A DNA stretch of 64,000 nt, taken from NCBI GenBank assembly GCA_001986395.2, contig MQVO02000006.1, forward strand, positions 1,768,337 through 1,832,336, given 5' to 3'. Under the pieces are notes generated by a model. The model saw nothing but the letters and a program-made list of their open reading frames with translations. It searched no databases and was not told the origin of the DNA. Source of the DNA: Irpex lacteus (taxonomy: Eukaryota; Basidiomycota; Agaricomycetes; Polyporales; Irpicaceae). Below, piece after piece: positions 9,914 to 20,202 of this stretch. The position numbers and the translations under genes are program-made. The first letter of the stretch is position 1. The number at the start of each line of letters is the position of its first letter.

Positions 9914-11324
9914 GTGGCATTATTAGCAATGTGTCAGCACATTCATAACCTATGATATAAAAATATTTAAATACATGAGAATATATTTGAAAATAGATGT
10001 TGGGGGGCTTTCTAGCGTAAGAATGAGTGCTAGGAGGCCCATTAGAGTATGTAAGGATGGGTAAGACTTATTTACTATACTTTGTATAGGGTCTATACCG
10101 GTAAGTAGAGGATTTTGATAACATAACTGGTAAGTGCTTTATGGGTAAGTAGATGTGTTTACTGTGTAATATGAGTATATGCGAGATGAACAGGAGTAAC
10201 AACACGGTAAGGAAGTTTGCTTACTTCAGTAACAACAGTAACAAACTTTATACTTACTGATAGTTGAAAAATTGAAAAATTGCATCAGTTCAGAGAACAT
10301 CAAGAGTAGGTGTTACTAAATTGCCTAAAGGAGTAATTCAGCATGTTGTTTACGTTTATGGGCGCTTATTTTGACAATTGGCCCGTTTTTGATGCAGATC
10401 ACATGACATCGATATATTTTGATGTCAAATGGATATATATGTCATCTGGACCGGATTTTCCCCAGGATTCTGAATCTGAGCTTAGAATTTTGATAGGCTG
10501 AGTATTTCAAAAGATATGAAAGAAGTATTCACAAAGATTGAAAGTTTGAATGCTTTCAGTAATATCTGGATTGTTTTAAAAGCCGTTACAGTGGTAATAA
10601 ATGTTACTTACTGCGATAAAAAAGTAAGAAAAGTTTGCTTACTCAAATTTCCAATTTCAATATTTTTGGTAAAACACTATTATAACTATGTCAATGTGTT
10701 TATTAAAGTTAGTTAATTGAGTAACTAGAGTAACAAACTTTGACTTGCTAAAAATAAAAAACACCTCCATCTTTATAGTTTGCCATTGCTTCAATGACTG
10801 TTAAAGCTAGTAAACATTATTAATTTGCCTAAAAAGGCAATTCTCTCATTTCCTATTTTTTTGAGTGCTGATTTTGATATTTTGCTTTCTTTGAATAACA
10901 TAACATGACATCAATGTATTTTGATGTAAAAATTAATCCATACCTTGCTGGGATCGTATTTTAACTAGAGTTCTGAATATGATCTCAAAATTTCAAAATT
11001 TTCTGTCATTTGAAAGATATGGAGAAAATATTAGTGCTGTTGTACAGGTTAAATAATCTTTGAACTTTGATTTGTATCACAAAGTAACATAAGTATGAGT
11101 TGGAATTTGTTCTATTCAAAATATTACTTTGTCGAATCAAATATCTTCTACAGCAACAAAAATGATTTTGTAGTGTGACTAATTTCTAATGTTAATGTAT
11201 TACGTTTTTATTTAGATTCCGTGTGTATTATTTGAAAAGAGTGTTACTAAATGCTCATTTGATAAATAACAACTCATATGATCATCATAAATTATTATAT
11301 ATATTGTTATATCTCAATAGCCTT

Positions 11325-11369
11325 AGGAATCGTGATCTGCCGCTTGCCGGCCTTGCTAACCACAAGTAT
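11325..11369 (-). repeat. Insertion junction, minus-strand copy
   Basis: The reverse complement of the junction seen at 876, 3602 and 4033: GGAATCGTGATCTGCCGC, then CTTGCCGGCCTTGCTAACCACAAGTA in two abutting parts. The fifth copy is at 490-532. Outside the final TA the sequence is unrelated between copies. Confidence 0.65.
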
Positions 11370-11534
11370 AGAACCTATACGAAGTATAGTAAGTAAGTCT
11401 TACCCATTCTTACTTACTCTAATGACCTTCCAGCACTTATTCTTACGCTAGAAAGCCTTCCAGTACCCATTTTCAAATATATTTTCATGTATTTAAATAG
11501 TTTTATATCATAGGTTGAATGTGCTGATGTACTA

Positions 11535-13339
11535 GTGGCGCCCAAAAGTTTGGAAACAGCGCCTCTTGATCACCTCTCTCGTCTGGCTCAATGCATGTCA
11601 CACATATCAGAAACTCATCCGATGAAGTCAATCTTTTATGTACTGAACTATTACATACGCTGTATCCATTCTTCAAAATTTTGACCCTCCCTCCCTTCTT
11701 GTTTGTCAGATAATGTCAAATTGTGTGACAGCCGGCCGGAAACACATAACCACAATCTATGACACAACTACGCTACCTAGTACGAAGTCGTTGTACACCA
11801 CCACTCTGACTCCGGCTGTCACCCAGATTTTTGGAATTTCTGATTATCCTATTGTAGACAGCTGTTCAACAGACAAAGTAGTCAATGAATTCAGAGCATT
11901 TTCAGGGGACAGGTGAAAATCGTCTGATTGAATCACACGTAAGTCATACTGAGGCGCGGAGGTAGAAGTAACACAGCATGACGGTGATAGATGCAAGCAG
12001 CACTGTGGAGCGAATTAAAAAAGAGACTCTGCCGGAATCGAACCTACGCGTCACCCACCACAGCCACGAGCACCTCCGGTATCAATCAAGCACATGCGTT
12101 GCTGCGCCATTATGGCTTGAGAATAGTACCTTACGTTGAAAATATAGCTCCATTGTTCATTACTTAGAGAAATTTCGAAACTGGTCTCCCCAATAGGCAT
12201 CCACTGAGCAGCTCGTAATATTATATTGCATTACCAGTAAAAATCAATGAATCATTTATTTATTTATGTAGCTGTTTTCAATACACAGCAATAATGGATG
12301 ATAGAAGGCCAGCTACCACTGAGTGTACATGTAGCGTACCAATGGACACAGGCACCCAGCACCTTTAGGGCGCTGTACTGTAGCATTGCGAACATAGGCT
12401 CGATTGCTTGCGGGATCTCATTTTTAGTATTCACTACTGGGCTGCTCAATATTCATGTGGGATAACCTGAACGATAGTACAAATATAGAGCCTCGAGCTT
12501 AGTGTTGAAGAGATCATACAACACACATGGTCACACGAGGGTCACACCGAACATCACAGCGTTAAAGTTGCTTGAGAGATTTCAGACGTAAGTTCGTGTG
12601 AAATACAGGCGGTCTCAGGACAGTTGGAATTCAGCCATTTGAAATGGCCTGTGAGCCATCCAAGCCGCTCAGGTGGATAACACCCCGCACCAAATTGGCA
12701 GTGTAGTAAACATACATTACATGTTTCTACTTTACTAATGTGAAATCTCGAAGTGTTCTGTCTGCGTGTCCGAACACAATTATAGCTTGACTCTCGTGCA
12801 CTATATAGCCTGTCCTGACCGCCGGTATTGTTGCAGTTGACGTCATCATATATATGGGCGGGACACATTGCAATTGACACAGATACATTATTGAAGGGTT
12901 CTGCTACAGTCTAGATAGCGTAGAAGAGGTTAGTGACATAATAGGTGAGAGAGGATCGTTCAAGTTCATTGTCAGAGTAGGTGCTTGCACGAAGGAGGGG
13001 TCATTACTCGGCCATTGTACCAGGTACCCACCCGGTATTTAATGATATCAATATTCCCATCATAAACATTGTTTGTGTACTTTCTTGCATCTCCCACATA
13101 CCTGGATATCAGATAGACAGACCAAAGAACATTTCTGTGCATCAAATGACAGGAGACATCATATCTCCTAGAGCTGACGAGAGGGGGGCATAAAAATTCT
13201 TCAAAATACTGTACAGTACCCTATTATTCAGTATCTGCAGCAACGACTTTGTGTGTTTCAGTTTGCAGCAGTACGACAAGAGCATACAACCTTGAGAGGA
13301 AACGGTGCTAGGCGCCGTTTCCAAACTTTTAGACACCAC
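11535..13339. mobile_element. 1.8 kb element with terminal inverted repeats
   Basis: It is bounded by 30 bp inverted repeats with four mismatches that share GTGG, AAAAGTTTGGAAAC and GCGCCT. The same repeat family elsewhere (6675, 9874) carries only a 40 bp palindrome at this point. The flanks match on both sides: a GAATGTGCTGA tract on the left, GACCGGGCTCTATTTGTGCA on the right. No transposase is recognisable; open frames inside are under 110 codons and look random. A tRNA-like sequence lies at 12022-12115. No clear target duplication is seen, so the superfamily is open. Confidence 0.65.
12017..12115 (-). other. tRNA-like sequence with Pol III signals
   Basis: On the minus strand there is an A-box-like ATGGCGCAGC segment, a D-arm GCGC/GTGC stem, a perfect B box GGTTCGATTCC (12033-12043), and a TTTTTT terminator at 12017-12022. 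The spacing between boxes allows a tRNA intron. The 5' acceptor strand does not pair with the 3' GCAGAGTC, so it is more likely a tRNA pseudogene or tRNA-derived repeat than a working tRNA. Confidence 0.5.
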
Positions 13340-13420
13340 GAGTACAGCTCATTATGAGCTCCATAGAACAGACGCCGTCCGGACAGCACCTGCTCAACAG
13401 AACTCATAATGGCACTGACC

Positions 13421-13496
13421 GGGCTCTATTTGTGCATGTTTACTATGTTTCAAGTATGGAAATCCAAAGGTCACTGGTTCCAATCCTGTGGGTGCC
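13421..13496 (+). other. tRNA-derived sequence, copy 3
   Basis: The third copy of the tRNA-like segment at 6745-6820. B box GGTTCCAATCC and 3' end GGTGCCA are kept; the T-stem has a further change (CACTG instead of CACCG). It lies 80 bp past the right terminal repeat of the 1.8 kb element. Confidence 0.6.
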
Positions 13497-14059
13497 ACTT
13501 TTTGCATCTTTCCTTCAAGGCTGAAAGTGCATCAATAAAATTCGGAAAAATCAGAATATATTATATCATACCATGTAATATACTATAATGCTCATGAGGT
13601 ATATTCATAAGGACATAAATGGGCACAAACTTTGAACCATACACATATTTGGTCAGGAGGGAAAGGAAAAAAATTGTATTCTGTTTTCTGCCAAACATAA
13701 CATCACAATTTCTTTTCCAGCTCATCAATATACTCTATAAAGCCAGGATACATGACTCTGATCATTGTCATCAAGGCCTATCACTTGTTCTAGACTGGTC
13801 TGGTCATATTTTTAATTTCTCTCTGTGAACTTGTATCAAACTGTAGTCTAACCAGGACTATTCTATTGATCTCATCAATTTCTGGCCACTAACATACCTG
13901 CTGACATATTTGGTACATTAAATATATAGCTAGTAGGCTACCTTTGAATTCATCCTTGTCTCTCAAGGAATCATACCAGGAATCATGCCACACACTACAC
14001 CACATTCAATACTACATCCTATATAGTATGGGCTTACTTCAAATACATGCACAGAGTGT

Positions 14060-14150
14060 AGTACTGCATGCGTGCGATAATTACAAAGTGCCTATAACAC
14101 TTTGAAGCAGAGTTTGAAATCTCAGATCGTCATCCAAAGTCATCCAGCTA
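14060..14150 (+). repeat. Truncated repeat block B, copy 4
   Basis: Matches the first 90 bp of block B (from ACAAAGTGCCTATAACACTT to CATCCAGCT) and then stops abruptly. It marks the edge of the repeat nest. Confidence 0.7.
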
Positions 14151-15161
14151 GAAGAGTGGAATGCAACAGATGAAACACAGTGTGGCTTAGTGCAACGGAA
14201 TGAAACAACAATAGAACAGAAGATATGAAGTAGCAACTCTGGGGGAAGGGTGGAACAAGTGCAACACAAAAGAAACTCAAGGCAATCACAATGGAACACA
14301 GGGGAGAAGCAGAGGAACCAAGGGGGAGTTAGAAACACAAAGTCCGGACACACCAGGAACACAATAAACGCAGTTGCAGTCGCAAACACAGTAGTCAGGT
14401 GGTTCGCCAATGACCACAAAGTCGCTGGAAACACAGTAGACACAGTGGGGATCGCAGCGGAAGCTCGAGAAGGCACAAGGGAATGCAGAATTAAGATGGT
14501 GACAGTCAGGGGAAAAGGTCTATTGGGTTGCTATCAACGATTACATGCAGTATATCTGTAAAATCGCGCCCTACACCTGAAATGAAAGTGCCTGATGTCA
14601 AGGCAAGGAAAGGGACCCAGAACATACAGGACAATATGGAAAGGTACAAAACCAGCCAATGGAGGTTGGACTTGATAGAGGCAGGGGAAAACTGGTTGCG
14701 GATACAATAACATCGTCTGAAATGTCAGTCCAAGGTTCCCGAAAGTGGATGCATGCAGGATTGATCAGATTGGAGTGGGAGGGGTTAGATTTGATCCATA
14801 AGGCTCCTGTACATGTGGGAGAAGGTGCACCAAGGAGTTGTTGCATTAGAGAAGGGCGGAAAGGCGACAAGGACAGAACAGAACCAAAGCGAGGACAGAA
14901 CGGAACACTCAAGCAGAACAGAACGGAATGAAACAAGTGGATGCCATGCAGGACCCAGAAGAGAGCACAGATTGTTGACTTGGGTGGAAAGGGGATCCAT
15001 GCAGCTGCAGCGCGTTTTTGGGTGTATCAGCGCTCAAATCAGTCACTTGAAAATCCCACCATTGTGTCAGGAAGTCATGAGCATACAGAATTCACATTCC
15101 CTTTGGTCAACCCTGGAACCCAAAGACCCACTGCCAAGAGGGTAATGGAAATGGGTACTAT
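14151..15161. other. Purine-rich stretch without a supported gene
   Basis: The + strand is rich in GGAAC, ACAGAA and GAAACAC-like words. Several overlapping open frames exist on both strands (for example 14081-14476 - and 14250-14561 +). They are repetitive, low in complexity and lack plausible splice partners, so none is called. The segment separates the repeat nest from the 3' end of GRC3. Confidence 0.6.
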
Positions 15162-17623
15162 TCAATACAGTCCTTGTCTCATCAGATTCCTGCGAGCTCG
15201 CCTCCTCTCTGCGCCCGCACCTTCTCCCTTGCCCCACCTCAAATATGGAACCTGTTGCTTCTCGACACCCGCAACTGACCTAGGATCTCTAAAATCCAAC
15301 CAACCCCACACGGGCAGCTCCATGGAGCCCTTCACAAGCACCCGAGGTGATGACTGCGCCAATATCGACGAAGGCACCGGTGTGAGTAGCTGGAGTTTCG
15401 AGGATGGCTGTGGGCCGCCAAGGGACGATCGCACAAGAGCCAGGCCGTGGCATCTTGAGATCGTGGGCGACGGAGGAGGGGAACCTTGGGCATATGGTAG
15501 ATCGGTGGGTGTATCGTCAAATGCGTCAGGCGCGTAGCCGTGCTCGTAGCTTACGAGACCGACAAGAGACCCGTTGATAACGCCTTTCAGCTCTGCGGGT
15601 ACAACGTCTTCCGAGCCGGCTCCTACGAGGACGATGGCATCTATGGCATCCTTGACGGAGACTTCGAAGGGCACCTTGGCACAGAGGGGAAGCGAAGTAC
15701 TCCAGGTTTGAGCATGGACAGACACCGGAGGAGTTCCAGAGGGCTGATCTTGAGGAAAGACCGCGTGGAAATAGGATAGAAGGGAAAGATTTCGGTGGTC
15801 TGCAGGGGTAAATCGCGTAGCGCCAGCGATGGCCATTGGAGACTGCAGTGCATGGATTCTGTAGGGCAGTGAGGTGTGAATTGTAGACGATACGAGTAGC
15901 GAGTCATTGTTCCCCGCATAACGACCCCAGTCTTCTTCAGTTTGCGCTCCGTCGATATTAAATATCTGCGAAGGCTGCACGATGTCGAGTATCTTGGCTG
16001 AAAGGTCAGCACCTAGACCCTTTGTCCAGCCCATCGTGTTCACGACGAGAGGTATGACATCTTCGATTCTTGAGTCCGCTGCATTCGCGTCCGAGACCTC
16101 TACATCACCATATTGCACATCGACGTTATAGTTGTGTAACAACGCGCCGATTGCCTCGGTATAAAGACGAGGGGAGTCCTTGGGAGATGTCGAGCCGATG
16201 TAGTGCGCTTGATATGGCACGCTGGGATGGGAGAATGAAGGGCCTATGGACTTGTGAGTCTGAGAACTGACGAGATCAGATTGACGGATTCATACCAAAG
16301 ACAGGCTTGTCTAGGATATTCAAAGCCACCATCCCCCCAGGAGTAAACTCAGACTGGCCGAGGTCGCACTCCAGAAACGCGACTTTCCGATACCTACAAC
16401 CAATAAGATGACATCGGACAGTATACTAAAAGCGAACGTACTTCGTCAACAGAGTATTCAACAGCATACGCGCAAACGAGCTTTTCCCAGTCTTCTTAGG
16501 GCCTTGGACGACGTATACATGCCTTGAATCCTCTGACTTGTCTTCTACGACAGAACGATACGCCTGTTCCCAAGACGTGGGAATAACAAACGGACGTAGA
16601 GTTTGTGTTCCAATTTCTACCTATGATAATGAATGAGGATGCTGCGGGCACAAGCAAAAATGCACTCACGTAGTGTACGCCTTCCAAGTCCATGTCCTCC
16701 GCCGACCTGGCACCGGGTGGACTGAAAACGCTCTCAAACGTCCGACAGATCCTACCCAGTCCTTCAACTCCTGTTCGCAGCTCTTGAATAACCACAACGG
16801 CATCGGCACCGGATATAGACTCTCGGAGGCGTGACGAGAGAGATACGGGTACCCAGTCAGAAGTATTCCGAGATGACAGACATTCGATGGCAGGGAGAGG
16901 GGATGACCATGGCGCGAAAACCCTATGAGATCCAGACGCGGGGGAAAGCTCGGTACCCGCCAGAGCGACTGAGCCATGGACGACAGTGAGCAGATATACA
17001 CCCACGAGGGTGAGCCGTTCGCCCTTGCGAAAAAGGCACAGCTTCCCCCGAGAGATACTTGCAAGTCCCAAACCCCGGATGTCCTCCTCTTCCAGATCAA
17101 ATATATTTTGGTTCACGATAGGACGCCATGTCGAGAGCAGTACAGGGTCTTGTGAGGCGACCTTGGGTGTAGTTCCAGTAGTGTACACTGCACAGTTTTG
17201 GGTACCAAGCTGTTCGAGAGCTTCGTCGTCTGAGGAGTGGGGAAGAGGGGCACTCGGAGACCATCCGCGCGTGGTACGCGGAACGAACTCACGACGCTCA
17301 TCTTCGCCAGCCAAAGCCTCCTCCTCGGACGAGCTGCCAGACTCGTCCTCATCCTCAATGGTGATTATATCCTGCTGAGCCGTGAAAGCGTTCTGTGCAA
17401 AATACCTGCCCTGTTCGACCCCCTTGGTCACCCTTCTCTTCTTCGACTCCGGCTTATTCGAAGCACGCTGCGAGAGCCTGCGCTTCGAGGACGGTTTTGA
17501 ATTTGAAGTCGGCTTTTCATGTTTCGTTTTGCTCTGAACTGGCGGTGACGACGGGGTGGACTGTGGCTCTGCTGATTGCTGGGCTTCACGACGAGCTTTG
17601 CGAGCTGCGACCGCGCTGAGCAT
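15162..17623 (-). CDS. GRC3: Polynucleotide 5'-hydroxyl kinase Grc3/NOL9
   Basis: Clp1/Grc3-family RNA kinase that phosphorylates 5'-hydroxyl RNA ends during ITS2 processing of pre-rRNA in the nucleolus and works with the endonuclease Las1. Four exons (17623-16670, 16620-16442, 16393-16296, 16243-15162) splice in frame to about 770 residues. The N-terminus is basic and serine-rich with an acidic patch, as is usual for a nucleolar protein. Exon 2 carries the P-loop GPKKTGKSS, a variant of the usual GPKxxGKST. Exon 3 has the conserved [13 protein letters not shown]. The last exon has [10 protein letters not shown] and the lid/C-terminal region ending [10 protein letters not shown]. It is divergent from TSR2, 149 bp away, a second ribosome-biogenesis factor. 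The identification is secure from motif order; the start is the first ATG of a long basic open frame. Confidence 0.92.
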
Positions 17624-17772
17624 GTTTTTGAGAAAAGGTGGTCCGGCGCTTGATGTAACTTTAGAAAGTTTATGATCGCCGCCTCTGAAAGATCGAAAGT
17701 ACTTTGCTGATCAATCTACGCTCTCGCCCGTTCCTCTCAAGCTGCTCGACATCCCGCACAGCGAGCTCAGAC

Positions 17773-18360
17773 ATGTCTGCACCGACCTCATCAGCCCCCG
17801 AGCCCACCGCTCCTCCTTCACCAGCGTCAGTCCTCTTCGCAAGAGGCGTCATCGCACGTCTAGCCACCTGGCCTGCTCTGCGCATAGCAGTCGACCAAAA
17901 CTGGGGAGGCTCCGACTCAGCTTCCAAACGGACCTGGCTCGCCTCTATCATCGTCGACGCGTTCGAAGACGAGGACCCAAAGCCCGATGTGTCCTATGTC
18001 GAGATTACGCTACTCCAAGTCATGGAAGATGAATTTGACGCGGTGCTCGAGGACGGGAGTGTAGAGGTCGTGGCGAGGGATATTGTAAAGCTGTGGGCGG
18101 ATGTACAGGGGGGAAGCGATGCGCTGGTGAAGCAGCTGGAGGAACAGGCAGACAAGTCGAAGGGGAAGAAGATCGAGGTGGAGGAGGCACTGGCAGACGG
18201 CAGCGATTGGGAAGACGAAAGTGGGGAGGACAGCGAGGGTGAAGATGACGATGAAGTTCCCATGCTTGTCGAGCCAGAAACAAAACCTGCGAAACCAGAA
18301 CCTGAGGTCGATGAAGATGGGTTCACGACGGTGAAAGGCAAGGGCAAGAGACATCGATAG
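17773..18360 (+). CDS. TSR2: Pre-rRNA processing protein Tsr2
   Basis: Small acidic chaperone that escorts ribosomal protein eS26 (Rps26) to the 90S pre-ribosome. The single exon codes for 195 residues from MSAPTSS. An upstream in-frame ATG at 17704 would add 23 residues, but the second start gives the usual family N-terminus. The WGG domain is visible: ARGVIARLATWPALRIAVDQ followed by NWGGSDS, then a helical region ending in LWADV. The C-terminus has the expected acidic linker (SDWEDESGEDSEGEDDDE) and a last motif DGFTTVKGKGKRHR, typical of the family. It shares its promoter with GRC3. The 3' end converges with cyclin C, 158 bp away. Confidence 0.88.
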   Translation: MSAPTSSAPEPTAPPSPASVLFARGVIARLATWPALRIAVDQNWGGSDSASKRTWLASIIVDAFEDEDPKPDVSYVEITLLQVMEDEFDAVLEDGSVEVVARDIVKLWADVQGGSDALVKQLEEQADKSKGKKIEVEEALADGSDWEDESGEDSEGEDDDEVPMLVEPETKPAKPEPEVDEDGFTTVKGKGKRHR

Positions 18361-18518
18361 CCTCGCCTCGGGGGTGCATCGTTACTGGATGTTACAAAAG
18401 GTGCATACATACACATATCCTCCATTTCTCACCGATCTCATATTGCGGTCAATCAGTATTAATATCATTATTACGGTCGAATACACAAGCTGTCTCCCTA
18501 CACCCTGTAACAATCCCA

Positions 18519-19954
18519 TCACGCATTCTGAGTCCTCTCCAGTCTCTTATCCAAAGCCATAGGCCTACCCGTAGCCGGGTGAGCCATATCCGCCATCTTC
18601 CCCTCTCTCATCCGTACCAGCAGCTGTGTCAAGAAAGTTGGCGTTATTACAGCGGGCTGGCGCGTCCGACTACCAACCACCCGCTGTGTCGAGTCCACCG
18701 GCGTAGCATCCCTGCTCCTGACCGAGCTTGTACCCCTTTGAGTACCGCTAGCGGTTCGCTTCAGGCTTGTGGTAGTGTGATCGGATGCGAAGGAGCCCCG
18801 AGCCGATGCCTCGACTACGTCTTCCCTGTATCGCTCCCAGAGTGTGTACCTCGAGATGATCTCCTGTGCTATACTTGCTATGACTTCCATGTTCACGTTG
18901 AGTCCTGCCATGAAGCCTATGACATCCTGGGTATGGGTGGACTGCTTCTGATGCGTAGACCCGCGCGATGTTCGTCGACTATCAGTCAATGTAGGTTCGG
19001 TCGAGTGAAGCCCAATGGAGTCGCGAGTAGAGGAGTGGAGTACTAGAGTAAGGTATATCGCCGTTACAGCAATCAGATGCGGCGGGTATAGTAGACACAG
19101 ATCTGAGCGGAATGTATCGTTGATGATGAACCTATGTTCATAAGCATGTCAGCAAACACGGAGATCAGTGCATGCAACGAAACTAACCATGCGGTTTGCA
19201 AAGCACCCTCCTGTAACTCTAACTTGCCCTCCCCCGACCCCCAATATTGAGAGCCATCTTGAATGCCTACACCAACTTCGCCAGCTTCGGTGTCAGGAGG
19301 CGGTGAGTTGCCTGGTTTTCCGCAGAGTGTCATGAGTGTTCTGTACGGATGGAACACGACGAGGTCACATTCGAGATCGTCTACGAGGTAGAACTCCATC
19401 TCGGCGAGTTTGGAGTTGTCCGAGGGGAACGACTTGATACCGTAGTCCTCGCCTGAAAGCAATATTCGAATACGAAACTTTGGTGAACTAGGACATGAAC
19501 TCACTTCCGAATAGCAGACGTGCTTCTGTGACTACGTTCTTGATATGCACGGGAGACTCTTCCGCCTTGGCAGCGACATAGCAGCAAGCAGCGATGACGA
19601 TGAACGGGTCTGTCTCGCAGTATGAGTTCTTGAGGTAGAAACGCTTGAAGAACATGATAGCTGTGGCTACCACACGCTGTCTCAACTGAAGCTTCTTGCC
19701 AAGTTTCGAGATAACTGCAGAGCTGTGAGCGAATTGTCGGAAGAGATAGACATATTCCTACCATTGGCGAAGAAGATGTTGAGGAAATCAAAGTACTCTG
19801 GATCCTCGATGTAATGAAGGTCCTCAGCTCTAGCTTGCCGTATAGTTGCGCGGTCAACGATCCATCTTTTGCTGAACACAAATGTTAGACACGAGCTATT
19901 AGTGTAACAGAGGTGTACATACTAGTGCGAACTTGCCCAAAAGTCGGTGGCCAT
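18519..19954 (-). CDS. SSN8: Cyclin C, Mediator CDK8-module subunit
   Basis: Partner cyclin of the CDK8/Ssn3 kinase in the Mediator kinase module, which represses or tunes RNA polymerase II transcription. The start MATDFWASSHYKRW is rebuilt across the first intron (exon 1 ends at 19923, exon 2 begins at 19871) and is the classic cyclin C N-terminus. The cyclin box follows with FFKRFYLKNSY, CCYVAAKAEESP and EFYLVDDLECDLVVFHPYR. The second fold has FIINDTFRSDLCLLYPPHLI. The family then normally ends soon; here a Ser/Thr/Arg-rich insertion and a final helix (LTQLLVRMREGKMADMAHP) make it longer, about 390 residues. It is divergent from MDH1, 248 bp apart. Internal introns were read by eye, and minor splice choices may differ. 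Confidence 0.93.
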
Positions 19955-20125
19955 TCATGAACGCGGCGCGGCCGTCGGTGACAGAGCCCATGCAGAGAGC
20001 CCCCTCTCGTCGTCGGCCTGATGCGTTCGGACGTCGAGTCCGTGGCCGTCGTCGTCGTATGCAGCTCAATGAATATCGGTCTTGCGCGGGGTTAGGCGGG
20101 TCATAGCCCGAACCGCCCCGAAGCG

Positions 20126-20131
20126 TATAAA
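20126..20131 (+). promoter_or_regulatory. Probable TATA box of MDH1
   Basis: TATAAA stands 72 bp before the MDH1 start codon, within the 248 bp shared with cyclin C. The distance fits a fungal TATA element with a short leader. Only the sequence supports it. Confidence 0.45.
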
Positions 20132-20202
20132 CGCGAGGTCGGCGGTCGCGTCTCACGCACTCACCTCAACCTCCACCTCCATCCTCCTCGACGACCACAA
20201 CG

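Larger units (their letters stand above)
1..14150. repeat. AT-rich nest of mobile elements
   Basis: This whole stretch is AT-rich, has no long open reading frame, and is built from a few repeated blocks in both orientations. The right edge lies near 14150, where a copy of the block that also occupies 1-385 stops in mid-unit and purine-rich single-copy sequence begins. Only degraded retrotransposon fragments show protein-level homology. The entries that follow break the block into parts. It is probably a heterochromatic transposon island beside the gene-rich region, which is an inference from structure only. Confidence 0.85.

Noticed and set aside
11325..11369. Helitron 3' end, suggested by a GCCG/CGGC hairpin before CTAA
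   Set aside because: The shared sequence continues past CTAA to CCACAAGTA in all five copies, so the boundary is not at CTRR, and no Rep/helicase is seen.
14941..15537. 198-codon + strand open frame over the GRC3 3' end
   Set aside because: It lies antisense to the well-supported last exon of GRC3 and has no recognisable motif; it is a shadow frame.
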